NCBI GenBank assembly: GCA_039977295.1
Contig: JBDWDN010000012.1
Span: forward strand, 806,001 to 870,000
Direction of reading: 5' to 3'
Source: Hellea sp039977295
Lineage (GTDB): Bacteria > Pseudomonadota > Alphaproteobacteria > Caulobacterales > Maricaulaceae
DNA length: 64,000 nt
Shown here: in pieces, positions 24,714-33,660 of the stretch
Layout: each line of letters begins with the position of its first letter
Position numbering within the stretch: the first letter of the stretch is position 1
Position numbers and translations under genes: made by a program
Notes under the pieces: generated by a model
What the model saw: the letters and a program-made list of their open reading frames with translations, nothing else
What the model was told of the DNA's origin: nothing
The model's database searches: none

Positions 24714-25785
24714 CCTTAACCCGCTCTAGAAGCTCATCCAAACCATCAAACATTTCTTTCAGAAGGGCATCTGACTCTTGGAGAAGGCAATGCCCTGCTC
24801 CGTCTAAATCCATGCGTTTGCAATTGGGAAAGCGAGAGTCGCAAACCGTTTGATTGAGCTCTGTTAGGACGAAATGATCGACCTCGGCAGAGATCATCGT
24901 CACAGGTATATTAATTTTCTCAAGGTAACCTGACTCGCGAATATAACGACTGCTCTCAAAAAACTCCGCGCCCCATTGCGCGGTCACGCCGCCGACACGT
25001 TCGGATGGGTTTCGCGTAAAAACAACGTCACGATTGGGCAGACGTTTCGGGTTGGAAGAGCACATATCTATATTGGCTTTGGATAAGTCTTGCCCAAAGG
25101 GTTTCCAGTTCCCATTCCCTTGAAGATAATGTTTTGATTTTCCGAGGCGGCGCGCCCAGTTCATTAAATTTCTGGCCTGATCAAATGACATATCGCCAGC
25201 TTTGGGCTCAATAGCCGGCGCCATCAAAAATAGGCCGTCAACAAGACCCGGATGGTCTCCTGCCATACGAACCCCGACATGACCTCCAAAGGAAATTGCC
25301 ACAGGAATTATCGGCTGTTCATCGGACTTTGGTAGTGTTTTAATGAAGCTCGCCAAATCGTCTGAATAGATTTTGAAATCATCAACCCATAGTTTTTCCG
25401 GTTGGCTCTCGCGGTGACGCTGCGATCCGCCCTGCCCGCGCATGTCTATCCCCACGACATGGTAACCGCGGCGCGCGAGCATATCAATATGCTCGGGATA
25501 CATGCTCATCGTTGCGGTATAACCAGGCACTATGACGAGTGTCGCTTTTGCGGCTTTACTATTGCCTGTCTCGCCCCAGCGAAGCGTTGTTCCGTCCGCA
25601 GCCTCAAAGGTCTTCCACACCCAATCTGGCGGCATGTCTGGCAAATAAAACGCGTCAACCTGGGCTTGATATTCAGCCGTAACCTGGTGCGGTTTATAAG
25701 CCTTCTCGGGCCAAAAGAAAAACGCTAATGCGCCCAGCAATAGAACAAGGCCAAAGCCTTTCAAAACGCGATTTATCAGTTTCAT
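24700..25785 (-). CDS. Membrane-anchored alpha/beta hydrolase (lysophospholipase-like)
   Basis: A 361-residue protein with an N-terminal membrane anchor or uncleaved signal (VLKGFGLVLLLGALAFFFW, residues 8-26) and a serine hydrolase domain. LVIVPGYTATMSMYPEHID forms the oxyanion region, and GIDMRGQGGSQRH matches monoglyceride lipase/lysophospholipase PldB-like enzymes. The nucleophile is in VAISFGGHVG, the acid in ISAEVDHFV and the histidine in DGAGHCLL. It starts at a TAATG junction with the GST gene, so the two are translationally coupled. The active site should face the periplasm. The substrate is unproven. Confidence 0.82.
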   Translation of the reverse strand: MKLINRVLKGFGLVLLLGALAFFFWPEKAYKPHQVTAEYQAQVDAFYLPDMPPDWVWKTFEAADGTTLRWGETGNSKAAKATLVIVPGYTATMSMYPEHIDMLARRGYHVVGIDMRGQGGSQRHRESQPEKLWVDDFKIYSDDLASFIKTLPKSDEQPIIPVAISFGGHVGVRMAGDHPGLVDGLFLMAPAIEPKAGDMSFDQARNLMNWARRLGKSKHYLQGNGNWKPFGQDLSKANIDMCSSNPKRLPNRDVVFTRNPSERVGGVTAQWGAEFFESSRYIRESGYLEKINIPVTMISAEVDHFVLTELNQTVCDSRFPNCKRMDLDGAGHCLLQESDALLKEMFDGLDELLERVKVISN

Positions 25786-26387
25786 TATGTGTTTCCGGGG
25801 TAGCCGTAAGTTGCTTTGTAATGTGGGTCGGCCTCAAACTGGCTATGCCATTTCGCAAGTTTGGGCGCGCGGCTTTGCCAATCTAAGTGCCCCGCGCGAA
25901 AGCTTGCATAATCAAGGGCCGTCACGATAGCTAAATTGCCAAATGTCCACGGCCCGCCAATCCATTCACAAATCTTCTCAAGCGTTCCTACACTGCGGAT
26001 TATAGCTGTTTCATGACGCGCTATCATTTCGTCCCAATGCAAATCTGGCGGACGCACCGTTTCATAGCGGTAATTATAGACAGCATCCGCCAATCCATCC
26101 CCTAGCGCGTGCTGCCAAAGATTGAGAAAGCGCATATGCCCGTCCGCTGGTAGAATACTTGCCCCGCCAAGACTGTCCAAATATTCGCAAACGACCGGAC
26201 TATCAAAGAGATATTGCCCTGGCTGCCATTCTAGAGCCGGAATTTTCCCAAGGGGATTGTCTCCCGCGACATATCCATTTGCGCCGTCTTTTTCAGGCTG
26301 CAGTTCTTGAACCTCAATCCCGTGCAGCCGCGCGAGTATCATGGCTTTGCGGGCATAAGGCGAAATCGGATGGCAAATAAGTTTCAT
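25785..26387 (-). CDS. Glutathione S-transferase family protein
   Basis: A 200-residue GST. The thioredoxin-like N-terminal half starts MKLICHPISPYARKAMILA and includes the cis-proline and glutathione-binding segments GKIPALEW and LFDSPVVCEYLD. The C-terminal half is all-helical with TFGNLAIVTALDYASFRAGHLDW. SPYARK suggests a serine-type catalytic residue. The ATG at 26387 has AAGGA at good distance. It ends in a TAATG overlap with the hydrolase gene and is first of that two-gene operon. Confidence 0.87.
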   Translation of the reverse strand: MKLICHPISPYARKAMILARLHGIEVQELQPEKDGANGYVAGDNPLGKIPALEWQPGQYLFDSPVVCEYLDSLGGASILPADGHMRFLNLWQHALGDGLADAVYNYRYETVRPPDLHWDEMIARHETAIIRSVGTLEKICEWIGGPWTFGNLAIVTALDYASFRAGHLDWQSRAPKLAKWHSQFEADPHYKATYGYPGNT

Positions 26388-26427
26388 GGGGTGAGTCCTT
26401 TGCTGCACCCTAGCCGAAAAAAAGAAT

Positions 26428-26459
26428 AAAAAAAAGACGGGTCTGTTTCCAGACCCGTC
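26428..26459 (-). terminator. Rho-independent terminator of the usher-like operon
   Basis: GACGGGTCTG (26436-26445) and CAGACCCGTC (26450-26459) form a perfect 10-bp stem with a 4-base loop. On the minus strand a run of eight T follows the stem. It lies just after the stop of the usher-like gene. Confidence 0.92.
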
Positions 26460-26462
26460 CAG

Positions 26463-29400
26463 TTATGGCGGAGCCGGCCCGTCGCGGGCAAGCTCCATGG
26501 TATTTGGTTCATTGGGCGGCGGATTCACTACCCCCAGAGAGGACGTATCGACGTCTTCAATGATGACTTCCGCATTTCGAATAGGTTTTACGCGGCGACG
26601 CACGGGCAGGTTAATCCGCATCATCAAATCTTTGGCCTCGGCCAAATCAACCGTAACAGGGTCGCCAGCAAGAATTCCCGTCTTGGGGCTGCCTATCGTC
26701 GCGATTTCGTAAGTTCCTGACGGTAAATCACCAAAAGCAAATTGGCCAAAACTTGTAGAGTAAATACGGGCCTCTTCCTCACCGTCATCCGTAGACTTTA
26801 GCGTGAGTGTTGTGCCTTCGACGCGCTCCTCGCCTTTATTATACTCACCGTCGCCATTCTCGTCGACATAGGTAAAGCCGAGGATTTGGCCGCGTTGCAC
26901 AATCGGCATTGGAACGTCAGATATCTGGCCATCAGCGATTGTTACCTTTGTGGAAACGTCGTCCGACAAGTCATACCCTAGTGGCAAACTACGTGCATCG
27001 ATTTGGACTTCATAAAGACCAACCTTGATGTTTTGCACTGTAAAGTAACCCGCATTGTCAGTCCTTAGGGAGATACGTGTCCCCTTTAGGCGTATAATTG
27101 CCCGAGGAACAGCGATTTCGTCTTCTTGCTTTATGCCGTCACGGTTTTTATCGACAAAGGCACGGCCCTTTAAAACGCCGCGGCCATCTTTGGTTTGGCG
27201 ATATTTGCGCTTTTCATTGAAATCAAAACGGCCATCGAGCAATAATCCTACGCGCTGATCACCTTTAAGGTTATTGCGATAAGACATGCCCAAAGCCATA
27301 TTATTGCCTAGCTTAATGCGGCGCGCGACCGACACGGTGAAGAATTGATCGCTCTCGCTGCCTTGATTGCCAGACACGGATTGCAATACCCCTAGGCTGG
27401 CATCAACTTTGGTCTTTTGACCGAAAATATCGCCGGAGTTAAAATTAGCAATGAGGCCAGCATTAAGCCGCTTATCCTCATCGGAGATAACACCTGAAAG
27501 CGAAGGCGAAACAGAGAGTTGTGAGTCCTTCGGTAAGGGTAAGTTGAAGGCACGGGCGGAGATATTACCTGATAAAACTTGGCGAACAGGGCCGTCATTC
27601 TTTTTATCATTTTGATACCGTAGGCGCACCGTAGCGCGGTCAAATTGCTTATAGGCTTGCACCGTATATTGGCGGCCCGACTCGCTAATCCGATCATCTT
27701 TATACTCAAGGTTATAGGATGTTGCGCCTGCAGATAAGCTGACGCCTGTATTTTGTATGCCTGCTGCAACGCTTACGCCCGTAGTTGTGATCGTTGAGCC
27801 CAGCTCCGAGTTCTTAAACGCCCCAGTTTCTGCGGTTTGAACCCGCACGGACGCAGCCGGATTATTCAATATCCCCAAATCCTTGCGCGGCGCATAACGC
27901 AAAGAGCCGCCAATCGTTAGCTGATCTAGGCCGCGCTGGCGCGTATCCGGTATAAGCGCGGGGTCTTCAGCCTCAGCGTCAGGGTTAAGCGCCTCCGTAA
28001 TGCGGTCCTGTTCGTCTTCCGCATCTAGTTTCGAGCGCAGAAACTCAGCGCCGTCATATTGCACGAAGGCATCCGCCGTAATTTTTTCAGTGACGTCATA
28101 GCGCGAATCAATACCGAGGCGAATATCAACGCCGCTTTCACGAGCTGGCCCCTTAAAGTAACCTGCGTCCGCTCTTGCATCCCATTGAAACTTCTTATCT
28201 TTTTTGCGTCCCAGACGTCCCGATATCGCCGATAGGACAGCCATTTGATCATCACTTAAACCATCTGTCTTCAGCGCCGCACCAGCTTCCCAGCCGTCCT
28301 TATCAGCATAGCGCGCGCCCGCAGCAAAGCCGCCAAAGGTCAGCCGCGATTGATCGCCGCTGATCTGGCGCGCGCCGATTGCCGGGGCGCCTGCCGCTAC
28401 AGCCCAGCGGCCAGACCTTGTTTCTTTCTGAACGCTTGCCCCGCGAATACGGCGAAGGCCAACCCCGTCAAGCTCACGCAAATCCGCAGTATAATCACCA
28501 ACAGACCCTGTAGTTCCATTGACATGGGCGAAATCTAAGCTGAGCCAACTTGGTTCCAATTCTGCGCCTGAATTGGGCAAGTCAGGAAGTTCAGCCCGTA
28601 AGCGCCCGTTAAAGCCGCCAGCCCGCGCCTCAAGTTCGACCGTGTTTATTGTATCTGGACCTAATTGGAAACGCAGTGTCTCTGGTGTGAACGGTGTGTT
28701 CTTCGCGGCCTCATCCACAGAGCCTGACGGCTTGATAGCGCCTTTCAGGCGATCATCCAGGGAGATATCGATGCGGTTTGATCCGCCGCCGACATCTACA
28801 TGGGTGCCTGTTAAGGTCTCAATCGCGCTCACGGGCAATAAGAGGTTCGTCGGATCTATATAAGCCACATCTTTGGACAGTCCGATGGGATTACCGCGCA
28901 GACTAATCAGCCCCGTATCTAAGTTCATTTTAAACTCGGCGCTGTCTTGAACCCGCCGCACCAAAATATCCTGCCCGCCCTGAAGGACGCGGACATCATG
29001 GCCAAGCTCTTCTGCAATCGGCAAAAGTGGCAATAGAAGAACTGGACCTACAGATTTTGGCGACGGGTTTAAATTTCCAAGAGAGATGTCATTCACAAAT
29101 ACCTCAAAGCCTGTCGCCACCTTCAGTCGCGGATCAAGCTTAAAGGTGAATTCCTTGGTCTCTTTGTTAAATTTCCCCGTCGCCCCTGATAAGACTGCAA
29201 TGGCATTTGGCGTCAGTAGATAACGGCCCTCCGACACTTCTCCAAAATGTTTCAGCCTACCGAGAGAACGCCCATCGGCTTTCACGATACCTGTATCGGT
29301 GTAAAGCTCCATGACAACACCGTCTTGGCTACGGCGCACGATCAGCGCCTTACTCACATCATCATATTCAACGTCGTTATTGAGTGATGTGAAGATTGGC

Positions 29401-29708
29401 ATGGCATTCACGTAAAGACCGCCATTCTCGGCACGGCGGACCTCGGTGCTTTGCAAGGTCTCACCGTCCAGCGTTACGGTGATAGAACTATCGACCTCAG
29501 CAATCACCGTCGTATTGATGATTTTTACCGGCTTGGCTGGAATAGCTGTTTCCTTTGTTGCCGCAGGGGCTACCTCAGTTTCAGCCGCAAAGGCGCTGCG
29601 TGGTGTGAACACAGCGGTTAGCAGCAGGAAAAAGCCTACGAAAACAGCCATAAAGCACTGTTTTTGCGAGATTTTTACGAAATTATGTAGAGATAACTGT
29701 CCTAGCAC
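26463..29708 (-). CDS. Outer-membrane usher-like beta-barrel with stalk domains and SdrB-like repeats
   Basis: A large exported protein of about 1081 residues. After a signal peptide (core FVGFFLLLTAVFTPRSAFA) come three copper-amine-oxidase-N-like 'stalk' modules, each with the L(Y)VNAMPIFTSLN...LIVRR or LLPLLPIAEELG...ILVRR pattern. Then about 500 residues of alternating beta-strands rich in Gly/Tyr/Asn, as in ushers and other barrels. Two SdrD-B/CarboxypepD-reg-like domains end it, with Ca-type loops DKNRDGIKQEDE and DENGDGEYNKGEE. This looks like an unorthodox chaperone-usher-type assembly protein. The start is uncertain: GTG at 29708 has GGAG 8 bases upstream, overlaps the previous stop and supplies lysines to the signal; ATG 29651 lacks both. 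A terminator follows. Confidence 0.72.
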   Translation of the reverse strand: MLGQLSLHNFVKISQKQCFMAVFVGFFLLLTAVFTPRSAFAAETEVAPAATKETAIPAKPVKIINTTVIAEVDSSITVTLDGETLQSTEVRRAENGGLYVNAMPIFTSLNNDVEYDDVSKALIVRRSQDGVVMELYTDTGIVKADGRSLGRLKHFGEVSEGRYLLTPNAIAVLSGATGKFNKETKEFTFKLDPRLKVATGFEVFVNDISLGNLNPSPKSVGPVLLLPLLPIAEELGHDVRVLQGGQDILVRRVQDSAEFKMNLDTGLISLRGNPIGLSKDVAYIDPTNLLLPVSAIETLTGTHVDVGGGSNRIDISLDDRLKGAIKPSGSVDEAAKNTPFTPETLRFQLGPDTINTVELEARAGGFNGRLRAELPDLPNSGAELEPSWLSLDFAHVNGTTGSVGDYTADLRELDGVGLRRIRGASVQKETRSGRWAVAAGAPAIGARQISGDQSRLTFGGFAAGARYADKDGWEAGAALKTDGLSDDQMAVLSAISGRLGRKKDKKFQWDARADAGYFKGPARESGVDIRLGIDSRYDVTEKITADAFVQYDGAEFLRSKLDAEDEQDRITEALNPDAEAEDPALIPDTRQRGLDQLTIGGSLRYAPRKDLGILNNPAASVRVQTAETGAFKNSELGSTITTTGVSVAAGIQNTGVSLSAGATSYNLEYKDDRISESGRQYTVQAYKQFDRATVRLRYQNDKKNDGPVRQVLSGNISARAFNLPLPKDSQLSVSPSLSGVISDEDKRLNAGLIANFNSGDIFGQKTKVDASLGVLQSVSGNQGSESDQFFTVSVARRIKLGNNMALGMSYRNNLKGDQRVGLLLDGRFDFNEKRKYRQTKDGRGVLKGRAFVDKNRDGIKQEDEIAVPRAIIRLKGTRISLRTDNAGYFTVQNIKVGLYEVQIDARSLPLGYDLSDDVSTKVTIADGQISDVPMPIVQRGQILGFTYVDENGDGEYNKGEERVEGTTLTLKSTDDGEEEARIYSTSFGQFAFGDLPSGTYEIATIGSPKTGILAGDPVTVDLAEAKDLMMRINLPVRRRVKPIRNAEVIIEDVDTSSLGVVNPPPNEPNTMELARDGPAPP

Positions 29709-30142
29709 TCCGGCAACTCCATGCGGGAGCGGCACGTCGCAGAAGCTGAGCATGTCGCATTGACTTGCACAGGAACTGACGACCAACCGCCTCGCATGGA
29801 GTTGTAAACTTCAACGGATGCCGGGGTTATCGCCAGATTAAAGCGGAACTGTTGTTCCAGTCGAATGTGGCGAGAACCCAATTTGACATCCTCAGAGATA
29901 ACTTTGGAGGACATTGATTTATTTGAGTTTTTTCCTTGAGAGGCTTGAGTCTCAAGGGGGATTGGGCGTCGGCACTCGCCAACAACCCACCAGGCTTTAT
30001 AAGCCTGTTCATCGATCATGAAAGCTGTATCGCCTTCTATGATCTCAAGCATGACCGCTTTCCCACCCGCGCTATGCGCAAGTGTTGATAGCCCAGCGAA
30101 AATCACCAGTATTATCAAGGATATGAGATTTTTTAGTCCCAT
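29702..30142 (-). CDS. Small secreted protein, partner of the usher-like gene
   Basis: A 146-residue protein with a signal peptide (MGLKNLISLIILVIFAGLSTLAHS). The mature part is beta-rich by appearance (VMLEIIEGDTAFMIDEQAYKAWWVVGECRRPIPL) and has cysteines clustered in ATCSASATCRSRMELPEC near the end, probably disulfide-bonded. I recognise no family. Its stop overlaps the probable GTG start of the large barrel gene, so the two are likely translationally coupled and work together; it could be a chaperone or a secreted subunit. The ATG at 30142 is preferred over a TTG three codons earlier. The 257 bases upstream hold no gene I can support. Confidence 0.65.
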   Translation of the reverse strand: MGLKNLISLIILVIFAGLSTLAHSAGGKAVMLEIIEGDTAFMIDEQAYKAWWVVGECRRPIPLETQASQGKNSNKSMSSKVISEDVKLGSRHIRLEQQFRFNLAITPASVEVYNSMRGGWSSVPVQVNATCSASATCRSRMELPEC

Positions 30143-30399
30143 TACGATCAAATTCTACCATTCACACCATATTCGCGGTCTTTGCCGCTTATGAGGACAT
30201 ATTACGCGAAGGAGGTTTATATTGACTAAATTTGACCTTAACCTTTAGTTGAAAACAGGGCGGCTTTATTCTGGAATTTAACCAAAAAGAAATCGTTCAA
30301 TGACGCTGATCAAGATATTGAAATAACTAGATTTTAGCCAGAGTGTAGAGTTTAACAGGCCAGATTAAAATATGACCGCAAATTATTGTAATTATTGAG

Positions 30400-31953
30400 T
30401 TATTCCCACTCAATCGTCCCTGGCGGCTTAGATGTAACATCATAAACAACACGGTTAACGCCGCGAACTTCATTGATGATTCTTGTCGCTGTTTCTCCTA
30501 GGAACTCATGGCTGTAAGGATAGTAATCCGCTGTCATGCCGTCCGTAGAGGTTACGGCCCGTAAGGCTAAGACATTCTCATATGTCCGCTCATCGCCCAT
30601 AACTCCGACGGTTTGAACGGGCAAAATTACTGCAAAAGCCTGCCATATCTCATTGTAAAGATTATGCTTTTTAATTTGATCGAGATACACTGCGTCAGCT
30701 TCGCGCAATATATCAAGTCGGTCTTTGGTGATGACGCCTGGACAGCGTATGGCAAGACCAGGCCCTGGGAAGGGATGTCTTTCAACAAAATCCTTATGCA
30801 AGCCAAGCTCTTGACCTAGCGCGCGAACTTCGTCTTTGAAGAGCTCGCGCAATGGCTCAACCAGTTCCATATCCATGCGCTCTGGCAATCCGCCTACATT
30901 ATGGTGAGATTTGATGGTTACGGATGGGCCGCCATCAAAGGACACAGATTCGATGACATCCGGATAAAGTGTGCCTTGAGCCAAAAATTTAGCGCCGCCA
31001 GCCTTTTTAGCTTCGCGCTCAAAAATATCGATAAAGGTCCCGCCAATAATTTTGCGCTTTCTTTCAGGATCCGAGACGCCTTCTAGAAGGCTTAAAAATT
31101 CATCGCCGGCATCAACGTGGATTAAGTTCATGTCGTAATGCTCCTTAAAGAGCGAAACGACTTGGTCGCTTTCGCCCTTACGCATCATTCCTGTATCAAC
31201 ATAGACACAGGTCAATTGATCCCCAATGGCCTCATGGATAAGAACGGCCGCAACGGAACTGTCTACGCCTCCAGACAGACCGCAAATAACTTTCCCGTCG
31301 CCAACCTGGTTTTTAATGGCCGTAATCATCTCGCCCTTGAAAGACGCCATCGTCCAATCGCCTTTAAAACCTGCAATTTTATGCGTGAAATTATGCAGTA
31401 TTTTTGCGCCGTTCACCGTATGAACGACCTCGGGGTGGAACTGAACACCATAAAAGTGACGTTTAGCATCCGCTATCGCGGCATATGGTGCGTGCGTAGA
31501 TTTTCCAATAATTTCAAAACCTTGCGGGATAGCATTAACACGGTCTCCGTGAGACATCCAGACGCGTTCCGTCTTATCGAGGCCATCAAACAAGTCGCTA
31601 TCGGCCAGAATTTCCAAATCGGCACGACCGAATTCTTTATCGTCAGAGTTTTCCACAGATCCGCCAAGCTGCTCGCACATGGTCTGCTGACCGTAGCAAA
31701 TACCCAGAACGGGCACACCCATCTCCCATACATGATTATCTGCGCGAGGGGTTCCAACACCTGTCACGCTGTTAGGGCCGCCCGAAAGTATGATCGCTTT
31801 GGGATTAAAGGTTTCTAGCAGAGCTTTATCAACACGGTTGAATGGATGAACTTCAGAATAGACGCCGCTCTCCCTTACCCGCCTTGCTATGAGCTTTGTG
31901 ACTTGGGAGCCAAAATCGATAATCAACAATTGTTCGTGTTGCGTATCAGTCAT
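30400..31953 (-). CDS. guaA: GMP synthase (glutamine-hydrolysing)
   Basis: GuaA, 517 residues, converts XMP to GMP. The N-terminal class I amidotransferase has LIIDFGSQVTKLIARRVRE, the nucleophile in GICYGQQTM and the His-Glu pair in GVQFHPEVVHT. The ATP-pyrophosphatase domain has GLSGGVDSSVAA, and the dimerisation domain ends DVTSKPPGTIEWE. ATG 31953 overlaps the rsmB stop (ATGA); upstream in-frame codons are inside rsmB. Last gene of guaB-MAPEG-rsmB-guaA. Confidence 0.97.
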   Translation of the reverse strand: MTDTQHEQLLIIDFGSQVTKLIARRVRESGVYSEVHPFNRVDKALLETFNPKAIILSGGPNSVTGVGTPRADNHVWEMGVPVLGICYGQQTMCEQLGGSVENSDDKEFGRADLEILADSDLFDGLDKTERVWMSHGDRVNAIPQGFEIIGKSTHAPYAAIADAKRHFYGVQFHPEVVHTVNGAKILHNFTHKIAGFKGDWTMASFKGEMITAIKNQVGDGKVICGLSGGVDSSVAAVLIHEAIGDQLTCVYVDTGMMRKGESDQVVSLFKEHYDMNLIHVDAGDEFLSLLEGVSDPERKRKIIGGTFIDIFEREAKKAGGAKFLAQGTLYPDVIESVSFDGGPSVTIKSHHNVGGLPERMDMELVEPLRELFKDEVRALGQELGLHKDFVERHPFPGPGLAIRCPGVITKDRLDILREADAVYLDQIKKHNLYNEIWQAFAVILPVQTVGVMGDERTYENVLALRAVTSTDGMTADYYPYSHEFLGETATRIINEVRGVNRVVYDVTSKPPGTIEWE

Positions 31954-33245
31954 CCATTTTTCTCCATCACGGCAAAGAAGAAGCCGTCTGTATGTGTTGA
32001 AGCCGGGCTTAGCGTCAGGGTGCAGCCATCGGCTGACCAAGGCTTAGGCGCGTCCACGCCAAATTTTTCTTCCCAAACTTCACCTGCCGACAGCAATGTG
32101 AAGTTCTTATTGTCTTCGAGGAACGCATAAACCTGGGCTTCATTTTCCTCCGCCAGCATCGAACATGTTACATAAAACATCAGCCCGCCCGGCTTAACGA
32201 AACCTTTGGCGCTATTGAGAACAGAGCGCTGCTCGTTATTGCGGCGCTCAAGCGCCTCTTCATTTAAACGCCATTTGGCATCTGGCTTACGGCGCCATGT
32301 TCCAACGCCTGTGCAAGGCGCGTCAATCAATACGCGGTCCATTTTGCCGACTAAGTCTTTTAGGCCCTCTGAGGGCGGCTGACGGACATCAATAATATCT
32401 GCCCCTGCCCGCTGTGCGCGTTGATAGAGCGGCGCAAGGCGGCGCTTATCAATATCAAAGCCAAAGACATTGCCTTGGTTTTGCATTTCAGCCGCGAGCG
32501 CAAGAGATTTCCCGCCGCCGCCTGCACAGTAATCAAGCACTTTGTCCCCTGGGCGCGCGTCAACAAGTATGCTGACAATTTGCGAGCCTTCATCTTGAAT
32601 CTCGACGGCCCCTGTTTGGTAACCTTCTTCGATTTGAATATTGGGGAGACGCCCATCACCGGGAAGCGCATTGATACGCAAGCCAATCGGCGAAATTTCG
32701 CAAGGGACAGCGCCGTGAGATTCTAATTTACCAAGTTCTCTTGGCGGGTGGGATTTGATAGCATTAACACGAAGGTCAAGTGGAGGGCGCGCCGTGAGGG
32801 CTTGGCCCTCCGCGATAGCGTCTTCGCTAAAATTATTCTCAAAGGCGGGCCATATCCATTCCGGCACATCAGCCTTCACCCAATCAGGCGCACCGTCCAA
32901 ATTGATGGCGCCGCCAAGCTTAGCTAGTTCTACATCGCTAAGCGCCGCAGGCGCATGCGTATCGCCGTGAAAAGCCTCGACAAGTTCTTGCGGCGTTTTC
33001 CCGCTCATGAACACGGCTGAGGCCAGCGCTAATGCACGCGGCGTTTCACTATCCATACGAAAGGCCAGTGAGCTTTTACAGCGAAGCGCATCATGGACAT
33101 AATTGCCAATCGCCGAGCGGTCTTTGGAGCCTGCAAAACGGTGCGCTTTACCCCAATCCCGCAGCGCCATTGTCGCTGGCGTTTTGCGATCCAGAATGTC
33201 TTCGAGAACTTCTGCTGCTGCCTGAATTCTTCCGCCAAGTCTCAT
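31950..33245 (-). CDS. rsmB: RsmB/NOP-family 16S rRNA m5C methyltransferase
   Basis: A 431-residue SAM-dependent RNA cytosine-C5 methyltransferase. An N-terminal NusB-like helical domain (RIQAAAEVLEDILDRKTPATMALRDWGKAHR) precedes the Rossmann fold. SAM-binding motifs are VLDYCAGGGGKSLALAAEM and GFDIDKRRLAPL. Motif IV is DAPCTGVGTWRRKPD, and the catalytic cysteine is in YVTCSMLAEEN. RsmB (C967 of 16S rRNA) is the best name; a close NOP paralogue is possible. It starts in a TAATG overlap with the MAPEG gene and ends overlapping guaA. Confidence 0.88.
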   Translation of the reverse strand: MRLGGRIQAAAEVLEDILDRKTPATMALRDWGKAHRFAGSKDRSAIGNYVHDALRCKSSLAFRMDSETPRALALASAVFMSGKTPQELVEAFHGDTHAPAALSDVELAKLGGAINLDGAPDWVKADVPEWIWPAFENNFSEDAIAEGQALTARPPLDLRVNAIKSHPPRELGKLESHGAVPCEISPIGLRINALPGDGRLPNIQIEEGYQTGAVEIQDEGSQIVSILVDARPGDKVLDYCAGGGGKSLALAAEMQNQGNVFGFDIDKRRLAPLYQRAQRAGADIIDVRQPPSEGLKDLVGKMDRVLIDAPCTGVGTWRRKPDAKWRLNEEALERRNNEQRSVLNSAKGFVKPGGLMFYVTCSMLAEENEAQVYAFLEDNKNFTLLSAGEVWEEKFGVDAPKPWSADGCTLTLSPASTHTDGFFFAVMEKNG

Positions 33246-33658
33246 TACAGTGCTGCCATTACGGCGAGGATAAGCATCCATGTCACGACGATTCCGGCCG
33301 CCGCGAATATGAAAAACCGAATAACGATGATGTTCTTGGTGTTATGCCAAATCATATGCGCAAAACGCAGAATTACGAAGGCCCAAGCGAGTTTAAGGGC
33401 CAGAGGCGTCACGGCCCCAAGTAATGTTAGCGCAATACAGGCAACATAAAACAGCACGGGCATTTGAAACTGGTTATTATAGTTATCACTCCGAATGCCG
33501 TGTTTTCCAGGCCATCTGTGAGTCTTAGCGACTTCACGCATATCAACCTTACCTGACTGAGCGGCTAAGAAGCGAGAGCCGCCCAGGAAAAATGTCAAAG
33601 CGCAGACTGTCAATGCCTGAACCAGCATGGGTAGCATAAGAGATGTATCAAATGTCAT
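33245..33658 (-). CDS. MAPEG-family integral membrane protein
   Basis: A 137-residue protein with four predicted membrane helices (about 8-28, 67-85, 86-105, 114-135), matching the MAPEG fold of microsomal glutathione transferases. The loop after helix 1 (KVDMREVAKTHRWPGKHGIRSDNYNNQFQMPVLFYV) carries the family's R(x)NxxNxFEMP-like motif in the form RSDNYNNQFQMPV. It lies 2 bases after guaB and overlaps rsmB, so it is embedded in the purine operon although nothing known links it to GMP synthesis. Glutathione-dependent detoxification is family inference. Confidence 0.84.
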   Translation of the reverse strand: MTFDTSLMLPMLVQALTVCALTFFLGGSRFLAAQSGKVDMREVAKTHRWPGKHGIRSDNYNNQFQMPVLFYVACIALTLLGAVTPLALKLAWAFVILRFAHMIWHNTKNIIVIRFFIFAAAGIVVTWMLILAVMAAL

Positions 33659-33660
33659 AT

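Noticed and set aside
30222..30248. Eight-codon frame (TTG start) behind a perfect AAGGAGG at 30209-30215
   Set aside because: A good SD with a 6-base spacer, but no downstream plus-strand gene it could lead; probably chance.
31138..31818. 226-codon plus-strand frame inside guaA
   Set aside because: Antisense to a conserved enzyme, with no homology-like features.
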